A stretch of DNA of 64,000 bases from Myxococcus eversor. Its GTDB lineage: Bacteria; Myxococcota; Myxococcia; Myxococcales; Myxococcaceae. Below, one piece after another: positions 9,101 through 16,308 of the stretch. The DNA lies in assembly GCF_010894455.1 (NCBI RefSeq), contig NZ_JAAIXY010000010.1, positions 26,024 through 90,023 of the forward strand, in the 5' to 3' direction. The notes beneath the pieces are model-generated. The model made no database searches. It worked only from the letters and a program-made list of their open reading frames with translations, and was not told the DNA's origin. Numbering within the stretch: the first letter of the stretch is position 1; the number at the start of each line of letters is the position of its first letter. The position numbers and the translations under genes were made by a program.

Positions 9101-11720
9101 TGAGGGAGGGACGGTTGAGGTAGCCGAGGCCGACCTGGATGCCGCCGATGAAGAGCTCACCCGGGACACCGACGGACGTGGGGCGGCCGGAGGGGTCGAG
9201 GACGTGGAGCCAGGTGTTGGAGACAGGGCGGCCGATGGGGACGAAGTGGCGGGAGTCGCCACGAGCGCAATGCCAGAAGGAGACATCGACGGCGGCTTCG
9301 GTGGGGCCGTAGAGGTTGTGGACTTCGGCGGAGGAGGGAAGGACGGCATGCGCGCGGCGGACGAGCTCCGCGGGCAGGGCCTCACCGCTGCAGATGATGC
9401 GGCGAAGAGAAGACAAAGCCTCCAGCCCCGGCTCCTCGAGGAAGGCGCGGAGCATGGAGGGGACGAAGTGGAGGGTGGAGACGCGCTGCTCGGAGACGAG
9501 GCGGACGAGGTAGGCGGGGTCCTGGTGTCCGCCGGGCTTGGCGAGGACGAGGCGCGCGCCCGTCATGAGGGGCCAGAAGAACTCCCAGACAGAGACGTCG
9601 AAGGAGAACGGGGTCTTCTGGAGGACGGTGTCGGAAGGCGTCAGCGCGTACTGCTGCTGCATCCACAGCAGGCGGTTGACGATTCCTGTGTGTGAGTTGA
9701 TGGCGCCCTTGGGGCGGCCGGTGGAGCCGGAGGTGAAGATGACGTAGGCGGGAGCGTCGGCCCCGGCCACGAGAGGCAGCGCGTCGGAGGAACTCGCGGC
9801 GACGTCATCCCACTGGGAGTCGAGGCAGAGGACGCGCGCGGAGGAGGGCGGCAGGCTCGCGAGGAGGTGCTGCTGGGTGAGAATGACGGGAGCCTGGGCA
9901 TCGTCGAGCATGCCGGCGAGCCGCTCGCGCGGATACGCCGGGTCCAAGGGGACGTAGGCGGCGCCGGACTTGAGGACCGCGAGCAGCGCGACGACGAGGT
10001 CGAGCGAGCGCTCGAGCGAGACACCGACGAGAGAGCCAGGGCGCGCGCCAAGTGAGCGCAGGTGCCAGGCGAGCTGGTTCGCGCGTGAGTCGAGCTGCGC
10101 GTAGGAGAGCGTCTCGTCCTCGAAACGGAGGGCTTCCGCGTCGGGAGCGCGGCGGGCCTGGGCCTCGATGAGCGAGTGCAGGCACACGTCTCGTGGGAAG
10201 TCGTCCTGTCGGCCCTGGAAGTCGGAGCTCAGCTGAAGCTGCTCCTCCTGGGTGAGCAGGGGCAGCTCGGACAGCCGCGTGTCTGGGTTTTCCGCCACCG
10301 CTCCGAGCAGCGTGTAGAAATGCCCACGCATCCGCTGGATGGTCGCGACGTCGAAGAGGTCGGTGTTGTATTCGAGCCAGCCGAAGATTTCGTCCGGCCG
10401 GTCCTCGCGCAGCTCCAGCAGCAGGTCGAACTTCGCCGAGCCCGGGTCGACCAACAGATACGTGGACCGCAACCCCGGCATCGACAGGTCCTGTCGAGGG
10501 GTGTTCTGGAAGCTGAACATCACCTGGAACAGCGGGTGACGGCTCAAGTCGCGCGGGGGCTGAAGCTCCTCGACCAGCTTCTCGAAGGGCAGCTCCTGGT
10601 GCGCGTACGCGGCCATGCACACGTCCTTCGCGCGACGCAGCAGCTCGCGGAAGGTGGGGTTGCCGTCCAGGTCATTGCGCAGCACCAGCGTGTTGACGAA
10701 GAAGCCGATCAGCGACTCCAGCTCCGGCACATTGCGGCCGGCGATGGGCGAGCCGACCGTGATGTCCGTCTGCCGCGAGTGCCGGTGCATCAACGTCTGG
10801 AACGTGGCCAGCAACGTCATGAAGAGGGTGGCCCCCTCCTGCTGGCTGATCTCCTTGAGCGTGCGCGTGAGGGAGACCGGGAGGGTGACGAACTGGCGGG
10901 AGCCTCGGTACGTCTGCTCGGGAGGGCGAGGCCTGTCGGTGGGCAGCTCCAGCGGCGCGGGCAGGGTGCGCAGGTGCTGCTTCCAGAACGCCAGCTCCGT
11001 GCGCAGCCGCTCGCCCTGCATGCGCTCGCGCTGCCAGACGGCGAAGTCGGAGTACTGGATGGCGGGCTCCGGCAGCTCGGGCGACTGGCCGGTGACTCCC
11101 GCGGCGTAGAAGGCCATCAGCTCGCGGACGAAGACGCCCAGGGACCAACGGTCCGTCACCAGGTGGTGCATGGTGACGAGGGCCACGTGGTTGTCGGAGC
11201 CCAGGCGCAGCACCTTGCCGCGCAGGAGCGGCCCGCGCGCCAGGTCGAACAGCCGCTGGGACTCCTCGCTGGTGCGCCGCTCCACCTCGACGTCCTGCTC
11301 CTCCTTCGACAGGTGGGAGACGTCCTCCACCGGGACGTGCAGGCGCAGTTCCGGCAGTACGACTTGCACGGGGATGCCGTCCTCGCGCGCGGCGAACACG
11401 GTGCGCAGTGACTCGTGGCGCCGGACCACCTGATTCACACACCGTTCCAGCAGGGCGATGTCGAGCGCGCCGGTGAACTGGACGGTGATGTGGACGTTGT
11501 AGGCGAAGGCGCGACCGCCCTCGAGCTGGTCGACGATCCACAGTCGCTGCTGGGAGAAGGAGGCAGGCGCGGGCCCGGTGTCCTCCCGGCGCGAAATGGT
11601 CCGCTCCACCGCCTTGGTGGTCGCGTCCTGGAGCTGACCCTTCTTTTCCTTGAGGAGCAGCTCGTACAGGGCGCGCTGCTTGGGGGTGAGCTTCTCGAGG
11701 TTCTTGTTCCCACCGCTCAT
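1..11720 (-). CDS. Non-ribosomal peptide synthetase, four modules visible, 3' end beyond left edge
   Basis: About 3906 codons are open in one frame. The start is an ATG at 11720 with GGAG five bases upstream. Domains in order, with approximate residues: C1 (motif HHLVTDRWS, about 184), A1, T1 (GGDSI, Ser1055), E1 (HHLGVDGVSW about 1236, then EGHGRE and FNYLGQ), C2 (YPLSPLQQGM, HHLIVDGWS), A2, T2 (GGDSI, Ser2581), C3 (HHMLMDGWS), T3 (GGHSL, Ser3175) with no A domain before it, C4 (HHIISDGWS) and the start of A4. Pocket residues aligned by eye to GrsA-PheA give DVWHISLVD(K) for A1, the serine code, and DILQLGMVW(K) for A2, the glycine code. E1 predicts D-Ser, and C2 has the D-L type opening. 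Module 3 can load an amino acid only if an enzyme supplies it in trans; otherwise it is skipped. The product is unknown. C1 at the N terminus needs an upstream acyl or peptidyl donor. Confidence 0.95.
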   Translation of the reverse strand, partial: MSGGNKNLEKLTPKQRALYELLLKEKKGQLQDATTKAVERTISRREDTGPAPASFSQQRLWIVDQLEGGRAFAYNVHITVQFTGALDIALLERCVNQVVRRHESLRTVFAAREDGIPVQVVLPELRLHVPVEDVSHLSKEEQDVEVERRTSEESQRLFDLARGPLLRGKVLRLGSDNHVALVTMHHLVTDRWSLGVFVRELMAFYAAGVTGQSPELPEPAIQYSDFAVWQRERMQGERLRTELAFWKQHLRTLPAPLELPTDRPRPPEQTYRGSRQFVTLPVSLTRTLKEISQQEGATLFMTLLATFQTLMHRHSRQTDITVGSPIAGRNVPELESLIGFFVNTLVLRNDLDGNPTFRELLRRAKDVCMAAYAHQELPFEKLVEELQPPRDLSRHPLFQVMFSFQNTPRQDLSMPGLRSTYLLVDPGSAKFDLLLELREDRPDEIFGWLEYNTDLFDVATIQRMRGHFYTLLGAVAENPDTRLSELPLLTQEEQLQLSSDFQGRQDDFPRDVCLHSLIEAQARRAPDAEALRFEDETLSYAQLDSRANQLAWHLRSLGARPGSLVGVSLERSLDLVVALLAVLKSGAAYVPLDPAYPRERLAGMLDDAQAPVILTQQHLLASLPPSSARVLCLDSQWDDVAASSSDALPLVAGADAPAYVIFTSGSTGRPKGAINSHTGIVNRLLWMQQQYALTPSDTVLQKTPFSFDVSVWEFFWPLMTGARLVLAKPGGHQDPAYLVRLVSEQRVSTLHFVPSMLRAFLEEPGLEALSSLRRIICSGEALPAELVRRAHAVLPSSAEVHNLYGPTEAAVDVSFWHCARGDSRHFVPIGRPVSNTWLHVLDPSGRPTSVGVPGELFIGGIQVGLGYLNRPSLTAERFLPDAFSGTPGARIYRTGDLARWLPDGSLEYLGRADFQVKLRGFRIELGEIEASLLAFPGVSDAVVVLREDASAPRLVAYLVSSAELDLQALRASLSERLPEFMVPSAFVSLPALPLSPNGKVDRRALPAPELKSRDAGDFVEPQTPRQQALASIWTELLGVPRIGLRDNFFELGGDSILAIQVVARARQAGLHLAANQLFQHQTLEALARVAQEQGGPQVEQGPVLGTSLLTPIQLDFFEKELVEPHHFAQAFMLASSEPVDIPCLEAALRSVVAHHDTLRLRFTRRQDGTWLQEFTGLEAPVRLEQVDLSSVPDAELPSALESASTRLHASHRLDEGLLLRAALFNLGAERGSRLLLSVHHLGVDGVSWRTLLEDLGAAYVQSRQGRPVALPPRSTSFKAWASKLSDFARTEEVARERTWWLEEGRLEVASIPRDGAGGAASVASSRTVEVSLDEAQTRLLLQETPSAWRAHINDVLLTAVTDSLTHWMGQPRLRVELEGHGREPFSDDVDLSRTVGWLTTLYPVTLDVSGTTSLGDRLRAVRDSLRRLPRKGLGYGLLRHLVDEEHARDLRALPHAQVLFNYLGQFHQSGGDGSVLNPFTATREPLGTLRAPDAALSHLLEINGYVFEGRLTLVWTYSEAAHREETIQSLAERCLHTLRRLIDERGSDDARRFTPTDFPLARLSQPVLDRVLPVGTLADDLYPLSPLQQGMLFHTLTAPGTGVYVTQLAWTFGGAVDMTAFRRTWEAVIQRQPLLRTSFVAEGAAEPLQWVHPEATLPWEEHDWRGVDEAEQRSRFETLVAEDRARGFDLRAPPLLRLTVIRTEERAWRVLWTLHHLIVDGWSLGLLFQELFTTYEQVRSGRRPSGSGATSFRDYIAWLQRQSLEPAELYWRKTLRGFTAPTPLPGALPRSPNAVLRRQHLNAWLPAQLTADLQAFVRQHHLTLNALVQAAWTLVLSRHTGEKDIVFGATTSGRSAEVSGIENAIGLFINTLPVRIFVDDDTTALSWLQQLHTQQLELRQFEHTPLTHLQRWSDVPRGTPLFESLFIVENFPVDAAINSASADLGIRDFSAREQADTPLEAYVIPGDSLELRLLFDAARFEPSTPERLLRHWGAALQALISSPDSRLGALSLLTGEEREQVLRSFNASSRDFDPSCLHLQFEAQAARTPDATALSFGDVSVSYRHLRQRVLRLSHRLQSLGLRPDAPVGLFVHRSADMVAAMLAILHAGGAYLPLDPDYPSDRLSWMLQDSRAPFILTSRHLRDSLPASDAHVLLLDETGDEEARAPGSADAVNLAYVIYTSGSTGRPKGVMVPHRTAANFFAAMDDRLGSSPGTWLAVTSISFDISVLELLWTLCRGFHVVLHDERAASRLGTALTLPEVLRRHPVSHLQCTPSFARARVLAADSVAALSSLRYLLVGGEALPGPLASQLRAALPHSSLLNMYGPTETTVWSSAHSASPSDEDASTLSIGTPLANNRLFVLDASGQPCPIGSPGELFISGEGVVRGYLGRPDLTAERFLPDAFSGVPGARLYRTGDLARWRPDGSLDFLGRADFQVKLRGFRIELGEVEAALSRHTSVLQAVAGVHLDASGDGRLVAWLVPQPGHSLDSSALRDFVQRHLPEHMVPSLFVSLPALPLTPNGKVDRKALPSPLSQSQQSAVPDDSAPKTPQEKVLAAIWSDALRAPRVTRQDNFFALGGDSILSIQIVSRARNAGLQLTTQQLFQHPTLEALARVVSFEGGAWAEQSDSALLALTQRTSTDTKGHESADVVLSRLKQAISDRLVASGTPVEDLYPLSPLQQGMLFHTLAAPGSGVYVTQLTWTFGGALDLDAFRRTWEAVIQRQPLLRTSFLTGGSQEPLQLVHPGAALPWEELDWRGVGEVEQQSRFEVLLAEDRARGFDLRTPPLLRLTVIRTDEQTWRALGTTHHMLMDGWSMGLLFQDLFATYEQVRAGLVWVRRDATVFRDYITWLQRQPMEPAELYWRKTLRGFTAPTPLPGALPHDPDAALQRQRLQFHLPARATADLQAFVRQHHLTLNALVQAAWALVLSRHTGESDIVFGATTSGRSADVSGIDRAIGLFINTVPVRVHVDDDTTALSWLQQLHTQQLELRQFEHSSLVRLHGWSDVPRGTPLFESLFIVENFPVDAAVNSAGDALGIRDFTIVDQTDTPLEAYVIPGDSLELRLLFDAARFESSTPERLLHHWSVALQALMAAPDARLASIALLTGEEREQVLRSVNGRADRKVLPVPAQSDSGTRDTAPRSRTEEQLAQVFAQVLGVEHVGATDSFFALGGHSLLATQLVSRIHSVMGVELPLRDLFESPTIEQLSRRIESRSGEGTGAVRLMLRPGARDGAIPLSFAQQRLWFLDQLEPGSAAYNLPTALKLEGVLDVEALRAALHALVRRHEALRTTFIARDGEPVQHIHTELSLELPVVDLSSLADNARDDEARRMAREEAQRPFDLARGPLVRASLVRLAPRRHVLLVTLHHIISDGWSSAVMVRELGAYYRELTGGPPSALAPLPVQYADFSLWQRQWLWGEVLKQELDWWRQQLEGASQALELPTDRPRPSAQTYRGATLPLALPREASDAVKTLAQRAGATPFMVMLAAWQLLLSRYSRQDDISVGMPIANRHRSEVEGLIGFFVNTLVLRSTIDDRQSFRALLAQVREHTLAAYEHQDVPFEKLVEELQPQRDLSRSPLFQVTLTFQNTPTEPLKLPGLEMELLPPQSETAKFDLDLGVEEVDGVLTAALTYNTDLFDAGTAERLARHYRVLLETVTSDADRPMHGLGMLTGDELARLRTWNDTTADLPRDVCLHSLIEAQARRTPEAEALRFEDETLSYAQLDSRANQLAHHLRSLGARPGVLVGVCLERSFDLVVALLAVLKSGAAYVPLDPAYPRERLAGMLEDADAPVLLTHERLKAVLPQHTARVLCLDSDWDAVSHQPSSSPELLAGPDALAYVIFTSGSTGRPKGAMNAHSGVVNRLLWMQQQYALTPSDTVLQKTPFSFDVSVWEFFWPLMTGARLVL
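2340..2390 (-). other. A-domain deletion scar inside the NRPS gene
   Basis: C3 ends with LLTGEEREQVLRSVN and the next residues are GRADRKVLP, the A10 motif (usual form NGKxDRKALP) that closes an adenylation domain. The same C-domain end in module 2 (about 5645-5690) reads LLTGEEREQVLRSFN and then continues into a full A domain. About 500 residues that should lie between C3 and the A10 motif are therefore absent. The reading frame is kept and the carrier domain follows normally. Confidence 0.85.
2370..3720 (-). repeat. C3 coding segment, near-copy of the C2 segment at about 5640-6990
   Basis: The two condensation-domain segments align at a constant offset of 3270 bases with long identical stretches, for example around the text coding for LLTGEEREQVLRS and around YPLSPLQQGMLFHTL. 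This indicates internal duplication or gene conversion between modules 2 and 3. The copy in module 3 then runs into the A10 scar instead of an A domain. Confidence 0.8.
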
Positions 11721-12281
11721 ACAGACTCCGAGCGCCAACCCTGGGGGGACCAGGTGGCGCGAGCACTTGCCGCCCGACATGCTGTCGATGCGGCGTCACG
11801 GGATAGAAGGGGCCGGGCTGCGTCACCAATCCTGCCGCACGAATGGCTGACGTCCTGGCTGAGGCACTCGGTGGTCGAGCCACCAGTGAAACATGTCAAC
11901 AGCTGTATTCAGGTATGCGCGCGAGGCGCTGCAATACGAGACACAGTCTGTCTGGGGGGCTGCTGGGAGTGTCGAGGATGTCGGACATGCTCCCTGCACA
12001 ATCCCATTGTCCTGGAGATTCTCCAAAATTGGGCACGCACTAGAATCTCAGCATGTGGGACTTTCCGGGCGACCAAGGGGGCGCGGGAATGGCGGGGGCT
12101 TCTGCCGTGGTTGCCAGAGGGGCACACGGTCAGTGATTCGAACGAGTGCCCCTTCCCATTGCGTGGAATTCCTCCCTGCCCCGGAAGGGTGACGATAGCG
12201 CGCCGCCCCGTGTGAGAGGTCCTGATTCCGGCGGGTTACCTCGTGCGGAGGACCAGGCGAGCAGCTCCGCCATTCCGCGAA
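11721..12281. other. Upstream region of the NRPS gene, no convincing gene
   Basis: These 561 bases lie between the NRPS start and the end of the TetR gene. The stretch from about 11870 to 12060 is less GC-rich than its surroundings, as expected for a promoter. It holds an 11-base palindrome, GGAGATTCTCC, at 12014-12024. The short open frames here lack coding bias and recognisable motifs. The NRPS promoter is probably here, but no clear -35/-10 pair could be assigned. Confidence 0.6.
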
Positions 12282-12887
12282 TCAAGCGGAGGGCGTCCGG
12301 CTGCCAATGCCATTCCAAAGGACGTCGATGAAGCGCTCGACGTAGTCGCCGCTCGCGGCCGCGCGCGCCGGCCCGCCGCAGATTCGGGCCGTGAATGCCC
12401 AGCCCTGGAGCGCGGCGAGAATCGTCGAAGCGAGCGTGCCGACGTCACACCTGGCCAGCCGCCCTTGCTGCTGGGCGCGAGTGAGCCACGACACCAGCGC
12501 GCGGTACGCCTGCTCTGGCCCTGACTCTCCCGTGCACGCACGGTGGGCTTTTCCGGGGTCGATGCCAGCGGCCTGCAGGATTCCGAAACCCGCCTGCAGG
12601 TCCTGGAAGAAGTGGGACATCACCTTCGCGTGCTCGATGAGTTGCTCACGAATCGGGCGCTTGTCGGGACCCTTGTCGAGCGCCACCACCCACTCAATCT
12701 CCTTGGTCGGGCCGAGCGCCGCGAGCATCAACCCCTCTTTCGAGCCGAAGCGGTTGAAGAGCGTCGTGTGGCTCACCCCGAGCTCGCGCCCGATATCGGC
12801 CGCCGAGACGCCCGCGCCGCGTTCAAGGAAGCAGCGCCGCGCCGCGACGAGGATCTGCTCATCCGTGACTTCCCTAGGTCTTCCCAT
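12282..12887 (-). CDS. TetR-family transcriptional regulator
   Basis: The 201-residue protein starts MGRPREVTDEQILVAARR. An N-terminal TetR helix-turn-helix follows at about residues 10-55 (SAADIGRELGVSHTTLFNRF), then a helical ligand domain that cannot be placed. The frame is open further upstream to 13022, but the ATG at 12887 is chosen because it begins the HTH domain and keeps the intergenic promoter non-coding. The gene is divergent from the flavin-dependent reductase at 13046, and an 18-bp perfect palindrome lies between them. The usual arrangement would be repression of both genes until an electrophilic ligand binds; that is inference from gene order. Confidence 0.9.
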   Translation of the reverse strand: MGRPREVTDEQILVAARRCFLERGAGVSAADIGRELGVSHTTLFNRFGSKEGLMLAALGPTKEIEWVVALDKGPDKRPIREQLIEHAKVMSHFFQDLQAGFGILQAAGIDPGKAHRACTGESGPEQAYRALVSWLTRAQQQGRLARCDVGTLASTILAALQGWAFTARICGGPARAAASGDYVERFIDVLWNGIGSRTPSA

Positions 12888-12903
12888 GACAGCGCTCGCA
12901 GCC

Positions 12904-12946
12904 TTGACAACCCGTGGGTCGGAGTTTATTTCTTTCCGGAAAGAAA
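12904..12946 (+). promoter_or_regulatory. Promoter with 18-bp perfect palindromic operator
   Basis: A consensus -35 TTGACA at 12904-12909 is followed after 17 bases by TATTTC (12927-12932) as a possible -10. The perfect palindrome TTTCTTTCCGGAAAGAAA occupies 12929-12946 and overlaps that -10. Its position fits an operator for the adjacent TetR protein controlling the reductase gene at 13046. Confidence 0.75.
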
Positions 12947-13045
12947 CTAAAGCTTCCAGAACATGTGCCCCGGGAAGGTCTACCGCAACACCGTCGACGC
13001 TGGCGGTGAGAACGGCGGCCACCTCCCCTGCTCCCCGAGAGAACC

Positions 13046-14134
13046 ATGACGACGACCTCGACGCTCTTCTCCCGTTACACGCTGGGACGCGTGTCCCTCG
13101 CCAACCGCATCGTGATGTCGCCGATGACGCGCTCGCGCGCGATTGGCAACGTGCCCAACGAGCTGATGGCCCGCTACTACGCGCAGCGCGCCGAGGCGGG
13201 CCTCATCATCACCGAGGGCACGTCGCCGTCGCCTGACGGCCTGGGGTACGCACGCATCCCGGGCTTGTTCAACGCGGAGCACGTCGCGGGCTGGAAGAAG
13301 ACGACCGACGCGGTCCACGCGGCGGGGTCGCGCATCTTCGTCCAGCTCATGCACACGGGGCGCGTCACGCACCCGGACAACCTGCCGAGCGGTGCGCGCA
13401 TGGTCGGACCGTCGGCGGTGGAGTGGGACAGCAAGATGTGGGTGGATGGCAAGGGCCAGTTGCCGGTTCCCGTGGCCCACGCGCTGACGGCGGAGGAGGT
13501 CGAACGCGCCATCGAGGAGTTCGCGCACTCGGCGGAGCTCGCGATGGAGGCGGGCTTCGATGGTGTCGAGCTGCATGGCGCGAACGGCTACCTCATCGAG
13601 CAGTTCCTCAACACCGCCGCGAACCAGCGCACCGACGAGTGGGGTGGCAGCGTGGCGAACCGCATCCGGTTCGCCGTGGAGATCGCGAAGCGCACGGCCG
13701 CGCGCATCGGCGGTGATCGGCTGGGCATCCGTGTGTCGCCCTACAGCAGTGGCGGCGGCCTGCGCTCCGACGACGTCCAGGTGGAGGAACTGCACGAGAC
13801 GCTCGCCGGCGAGCTGAAGAAGCTCGGCCTCGTCTACATGCACGTGGTCGACCACTCCGGGCTGGGCATGCCGACCGTGCCCGCGAGCGTGAAGGACAAG
13901 ATTCGCAAGGCCTTTGGGGGCACCCTCATCCTCGCGGGAGGCTACGACCGTGCGCGCGCCGAAGCCGACCTCGCGGCGGGGCATGGAGACCTGTTCGCAT
14001 TCGCCCGCCCGTTCATCGCGAACCCTCGGCTCCCGACGCACCTGCGCGACGGCCTGCCGCTGGCCCAGCCCGACTTCGCGACGTTCTACACGCCCGACGA
14101 GAAGGGCTACACGGACTATCCGCTCGCGCCTTGA
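13046..14134 (+). CDS. Old yellow enzyme family NAD(P)H:flavin oxidoreductase / alkene reductase
   Basis: The 362-residue protein is a single FMN-binding TIM barrel of normal family length. Visible OYE features are the N-terminal LANRIVMSPMTRSR, QLMHTGRVTHP, the long GVELHGANGYLIEQFLNT region, and WGGSVANRIRF. The family reduces activated C=C bonds of enones, nitro-olefins and maleimides with NAD(P)H in the cytoplasm. It is probably controlled by the divergent TetR protein through the palindrome at 12929-12946. The start has AGAGAACC just upstream. The substrate cannot be told from sequence. Confidence 0.93.
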   Translation: MTTTSTLFSRYTLGRVSLANRIVMSPMTRSRAIGNVPNELMARYYAQRAEAGLIITEGTSPSPDGLGYARIPGLFNAEHVAGWKKTTDAVHAAGSRIFVQLMHTGRVTHPDNLPSGARMVGPSAVEWDSKMWVDGKGQLPVPVAHALTAEEVERAIEEFAHSAELAMEAGFDGVELHGANGYLIEQFLNTAANQRTDEWGGSVANRIRFAVEIAKRTAARIGGDRLGIRVSPYSSGGGLRSDDVQVEELHETLAGELKKLGLVYMHVVDHSGLGMPTVPASVKDKIRKAFGGTLILAGGYDRARAEADLAAGHGDLFAFARPFIANPRLPTHLRDGLPLAQPDFATFYTPDEKGYTDYPLAP

Positions 14135-14337
14135 GCCCGCTGCGTGGAGTTGAAAGCGCTCAGGGTGCATGCGACGGGCTCGAACTCGCCCGCGACCCGT
14201 GCGGCGTCACGCCGCGCCTGACGGTGTCCTGAGGGGTTCGTCATCCGGACTGCCGTGACGGGGTGTTGGCCGGGACGTGATGTGGACGGCACGCCGCCGT
14301 GACGGCTGCATGCGACGGTCTGGCGCAGGTGTTCGCC

Positions 14338-16308
14338 ATGCAGACCGACCCGCGCCCTTCGACCTCGTCTCATTCGCTGGTGGACCCGCTCCTCGGCCAG
14401 GTGCTCCACGAGCGCTTCCGAATCCTGGCGCCCCTGGGCGCCGGGGGCATGGGGCGGGTGTATCGCGCCCTGCAACTCCCGCTCGAACGGATGGTGGCGC
14501 TCAAGGTGCTGAGCCCCGCGTTCCCCACCGCCAATGACCCGGAGTTCCAGCGACGCTTCCTCCTCGAAGCGAGCATCACCGCGAAGCTCCGCCACCCGAA
14601 CACCGTCACCATCATCGACTACGGGAAGACGGACGACGGGACCTTCTACATCGCCATGGAGTATCTGGAGGGGCGCACGCTGGCGGAGCACCTGGCCGCC
14701 GGGCCCCTGCACTGGCCGCGCGCGGTGGATATCGCCCAACAGGTGTGTCGCTCGCTGCGTGAAGCGCACCGGCTCGGCGTGGTGCACCGCGACCTGAAGC
14801 CCGCCAACGTCATGCTGCTGGCGGAGGAGGGGGGCGCCGAGCGCGACCACGTGAAGGTGCTCGACTTCGGTCTGGTGAAGCCCTTCGTCGTGCAAGGCGA
14901 AAGTCACCTGTCGGTGCCGGACATCACCCAGGGCGGCATGTTCCTGGGCTCGCCCACGTACATGGCCCCGGAGCAGGCGCGCAACCTCGCGGATGCCCGC
15001 AGTGACGTCTACGCGCTGGGCGTGCTGCTGTACCAGATGCTCATGGGGCGCCCCCCCTTCCTGATGCAGGACCCGCTGGAACTCATCTTCGCGCATCACA
15101 AGGAGCCGCCACCCCGCTTCCAGGCGGTGCGTCCGGACCTGGCCCTTCCCGAGTCCGTGGAGGCCGTGGTGCGCCGCTGTCTGGAGAAGCAGCCCACGCA
15201 TCGCTACGACTCCATGGATGCGCTCCTGGAGGCCCTGCGCGCGGTGACGGGCATGGGGACCGCCGGCGCGACGGATACCGGCCCTCGCGAGAGCCTGACC
15301 GCGCCCACCCGCATTCCCGTTGCCTTGTCGACGCCATCCACCCCCAGCGGCGCCCAGGGCACCCTGGTGCTGGACATCAGCCTGGACGAGTCCTCCCCAC
15401 TCCGTCCCGCCGTTTCAAGTCCGAGCCTCCGCCGCAAGGCCATCGTGAGCGTAGCGGCGCTGGGGGCGCTGGTCGTCTGCGGGAGCGGGGCCTACCTGCT
15501 CGGTGCACGCCGTCCTCCCATGCCCGTGGAATCAGCGCCGGTGTTCGTCCCAGCGCCTCCGGCCGCGCCGGTGCGCCAGGAGCCTCCCGCCAAGGTGGCG
15601 CCGCCTCCTCCTCGGTCCGTGCGCTTCCACATCTCCAGCCAGCCGGAGGGCGCGCGCGTCCTCTGGATGGGCGTGGAGCGGGGCACCACGCCCTTCGTGC
15701 TGGAGTTGCCGCCGGACGCGGGTGGCATGGCCACCGCGGAGCTGACGTTCGTACGGGAGGGGTACCGCTCGGACCGCGTGCTCGCGGGGGGCTCAGGCCA
15801 GGTGCTCTTGAACCATCGGCTGCAGCGCGAGCGCGGGGGCCGTGTGAGCTCGGGTGCGTCGGCCGTCGGCGCGGAGGCGGCCGGCGCCTCCGAGTGGATG
15901 ACGGGTCCTTCGCTCAGTGCCCCCATGCCCCTGGATGCCCCGGCCGACGCGAAGCCTTCATCGGAACCGTCCAGGACCGGGGTGGGAGCGCCCGCCCGGG
16001 CATCCCCCACCTCCGGGCCCATCCAACTGCCAGAGAACGCGAAGCCCCCCGTGGAGCTCGCGGGGAACCTCCAGCCGGAGTTTCCGCAGGACGCGCGTGC
16101 GGTGGGGCGAGAGGGGCTGGTCGTTCTCAAACTGGTCGTCACGGAGCTCGGGGAGGTGCGAGACGTCACCGTGATGCGGGGCGATGAGCCCTTCGCATCC
16201 GCCGCGACGCGCGCGGTGCGCACCTGGCGCTACCAGCCGGCGATGCTGGAAGGGCGGCCCGTCTCCGTCTACCGCGTGGTCAAGGTTCCCTTCCGCCTGC
16301 GACCCTGA
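14338..16308 (+). CDS. Membrane Ser/Thr protein kinase with PEGA-like and TonB C-terminal domains
   Basis: The protein has 656 residues from the ATG at 14338; a GTG at 14299 in the same frame would add 13. The kinase domain is about residues 20-300: GAGGMGRVY loop, VALKV lysine, HRDLKPAN catalytic loop, LDFG and SPTYMAPEQ, all intact. A linker is followed by one membrane helix (about 366-391, ending AYLLGARR). A proline-rich stretch leads to a PEGA-like segment (FHISSQPEGARVLW, about 428-488). A second low-complexity linker leads to a TonB C-terminal fold (about 568-656: PEFPQDARAVGREGLVVLKLVV through RAVRTWRYQPA). The kinase should be cytoplasmic and the PEGA-like and TonB parts periplasmic. 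The partner is unknown. Confidence 0.92.
   Translation: MQTDPRPSTSSHSLVDPLLGQVLHERFRILAPLGAGGMGRVYRALQLPLERMVALKVLSPAFPTANDPEFQRRFLLEASITAKLRHPNTVTIIDYGKTDDGTFYIAMEYLEGRTLAEHLAAGPLHWPRAVDIAQQVCRSLREAHRLGVVHRDLKPANVMLLAEEGGAERDHVKVLDFGLVKPFVVQGESHLSVPDITQGGMFLGSPTYMAPEQARNLADARSDVYALGVLLYQMLMGRPPFLMQDPLELIFAHHKEPPPRFQAVRPDLALPESVEAVVRRCLEKQPTHRYDSMDALLEALRAVTGMGTAGATDTGPRESLTAPTRIPVALSTPSTPSGAQGTLVLDISLDESSPLRPAVSSPSLRRKAIVSVAALGALVVCGSGAYLLGARRPPMPVESAPVFVPAPPAAPVRQEPPAKVAPPPPRSVRFHISSQPEGARVLWMGVERGTTPFVLELPPDAGGMATAELTFVREGYRSDRVLAGGSGQVLLNHRLQRERGGRVSSGASAVGAEAAGASEWMTGPSLSAPMPLDAPADAKPSSEPSRTGVGAPARASPTSGPIQLPENAKPPVELAGNLQPEFPQDARAVGREGLVVLKLVVTELGEVRDVTVMRGDEPFASAATRAVRTWRYQPAMLEGRPVSVYRVVKVPFRLRP

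Noticed and set aside
11130..11175. Arg in place of Gly in the C1 motif HHLVTDRWS as a sign of inactivity
   Set aside because: The His-His and Asp are kept, and the Gly position is variable in active condensation domains.
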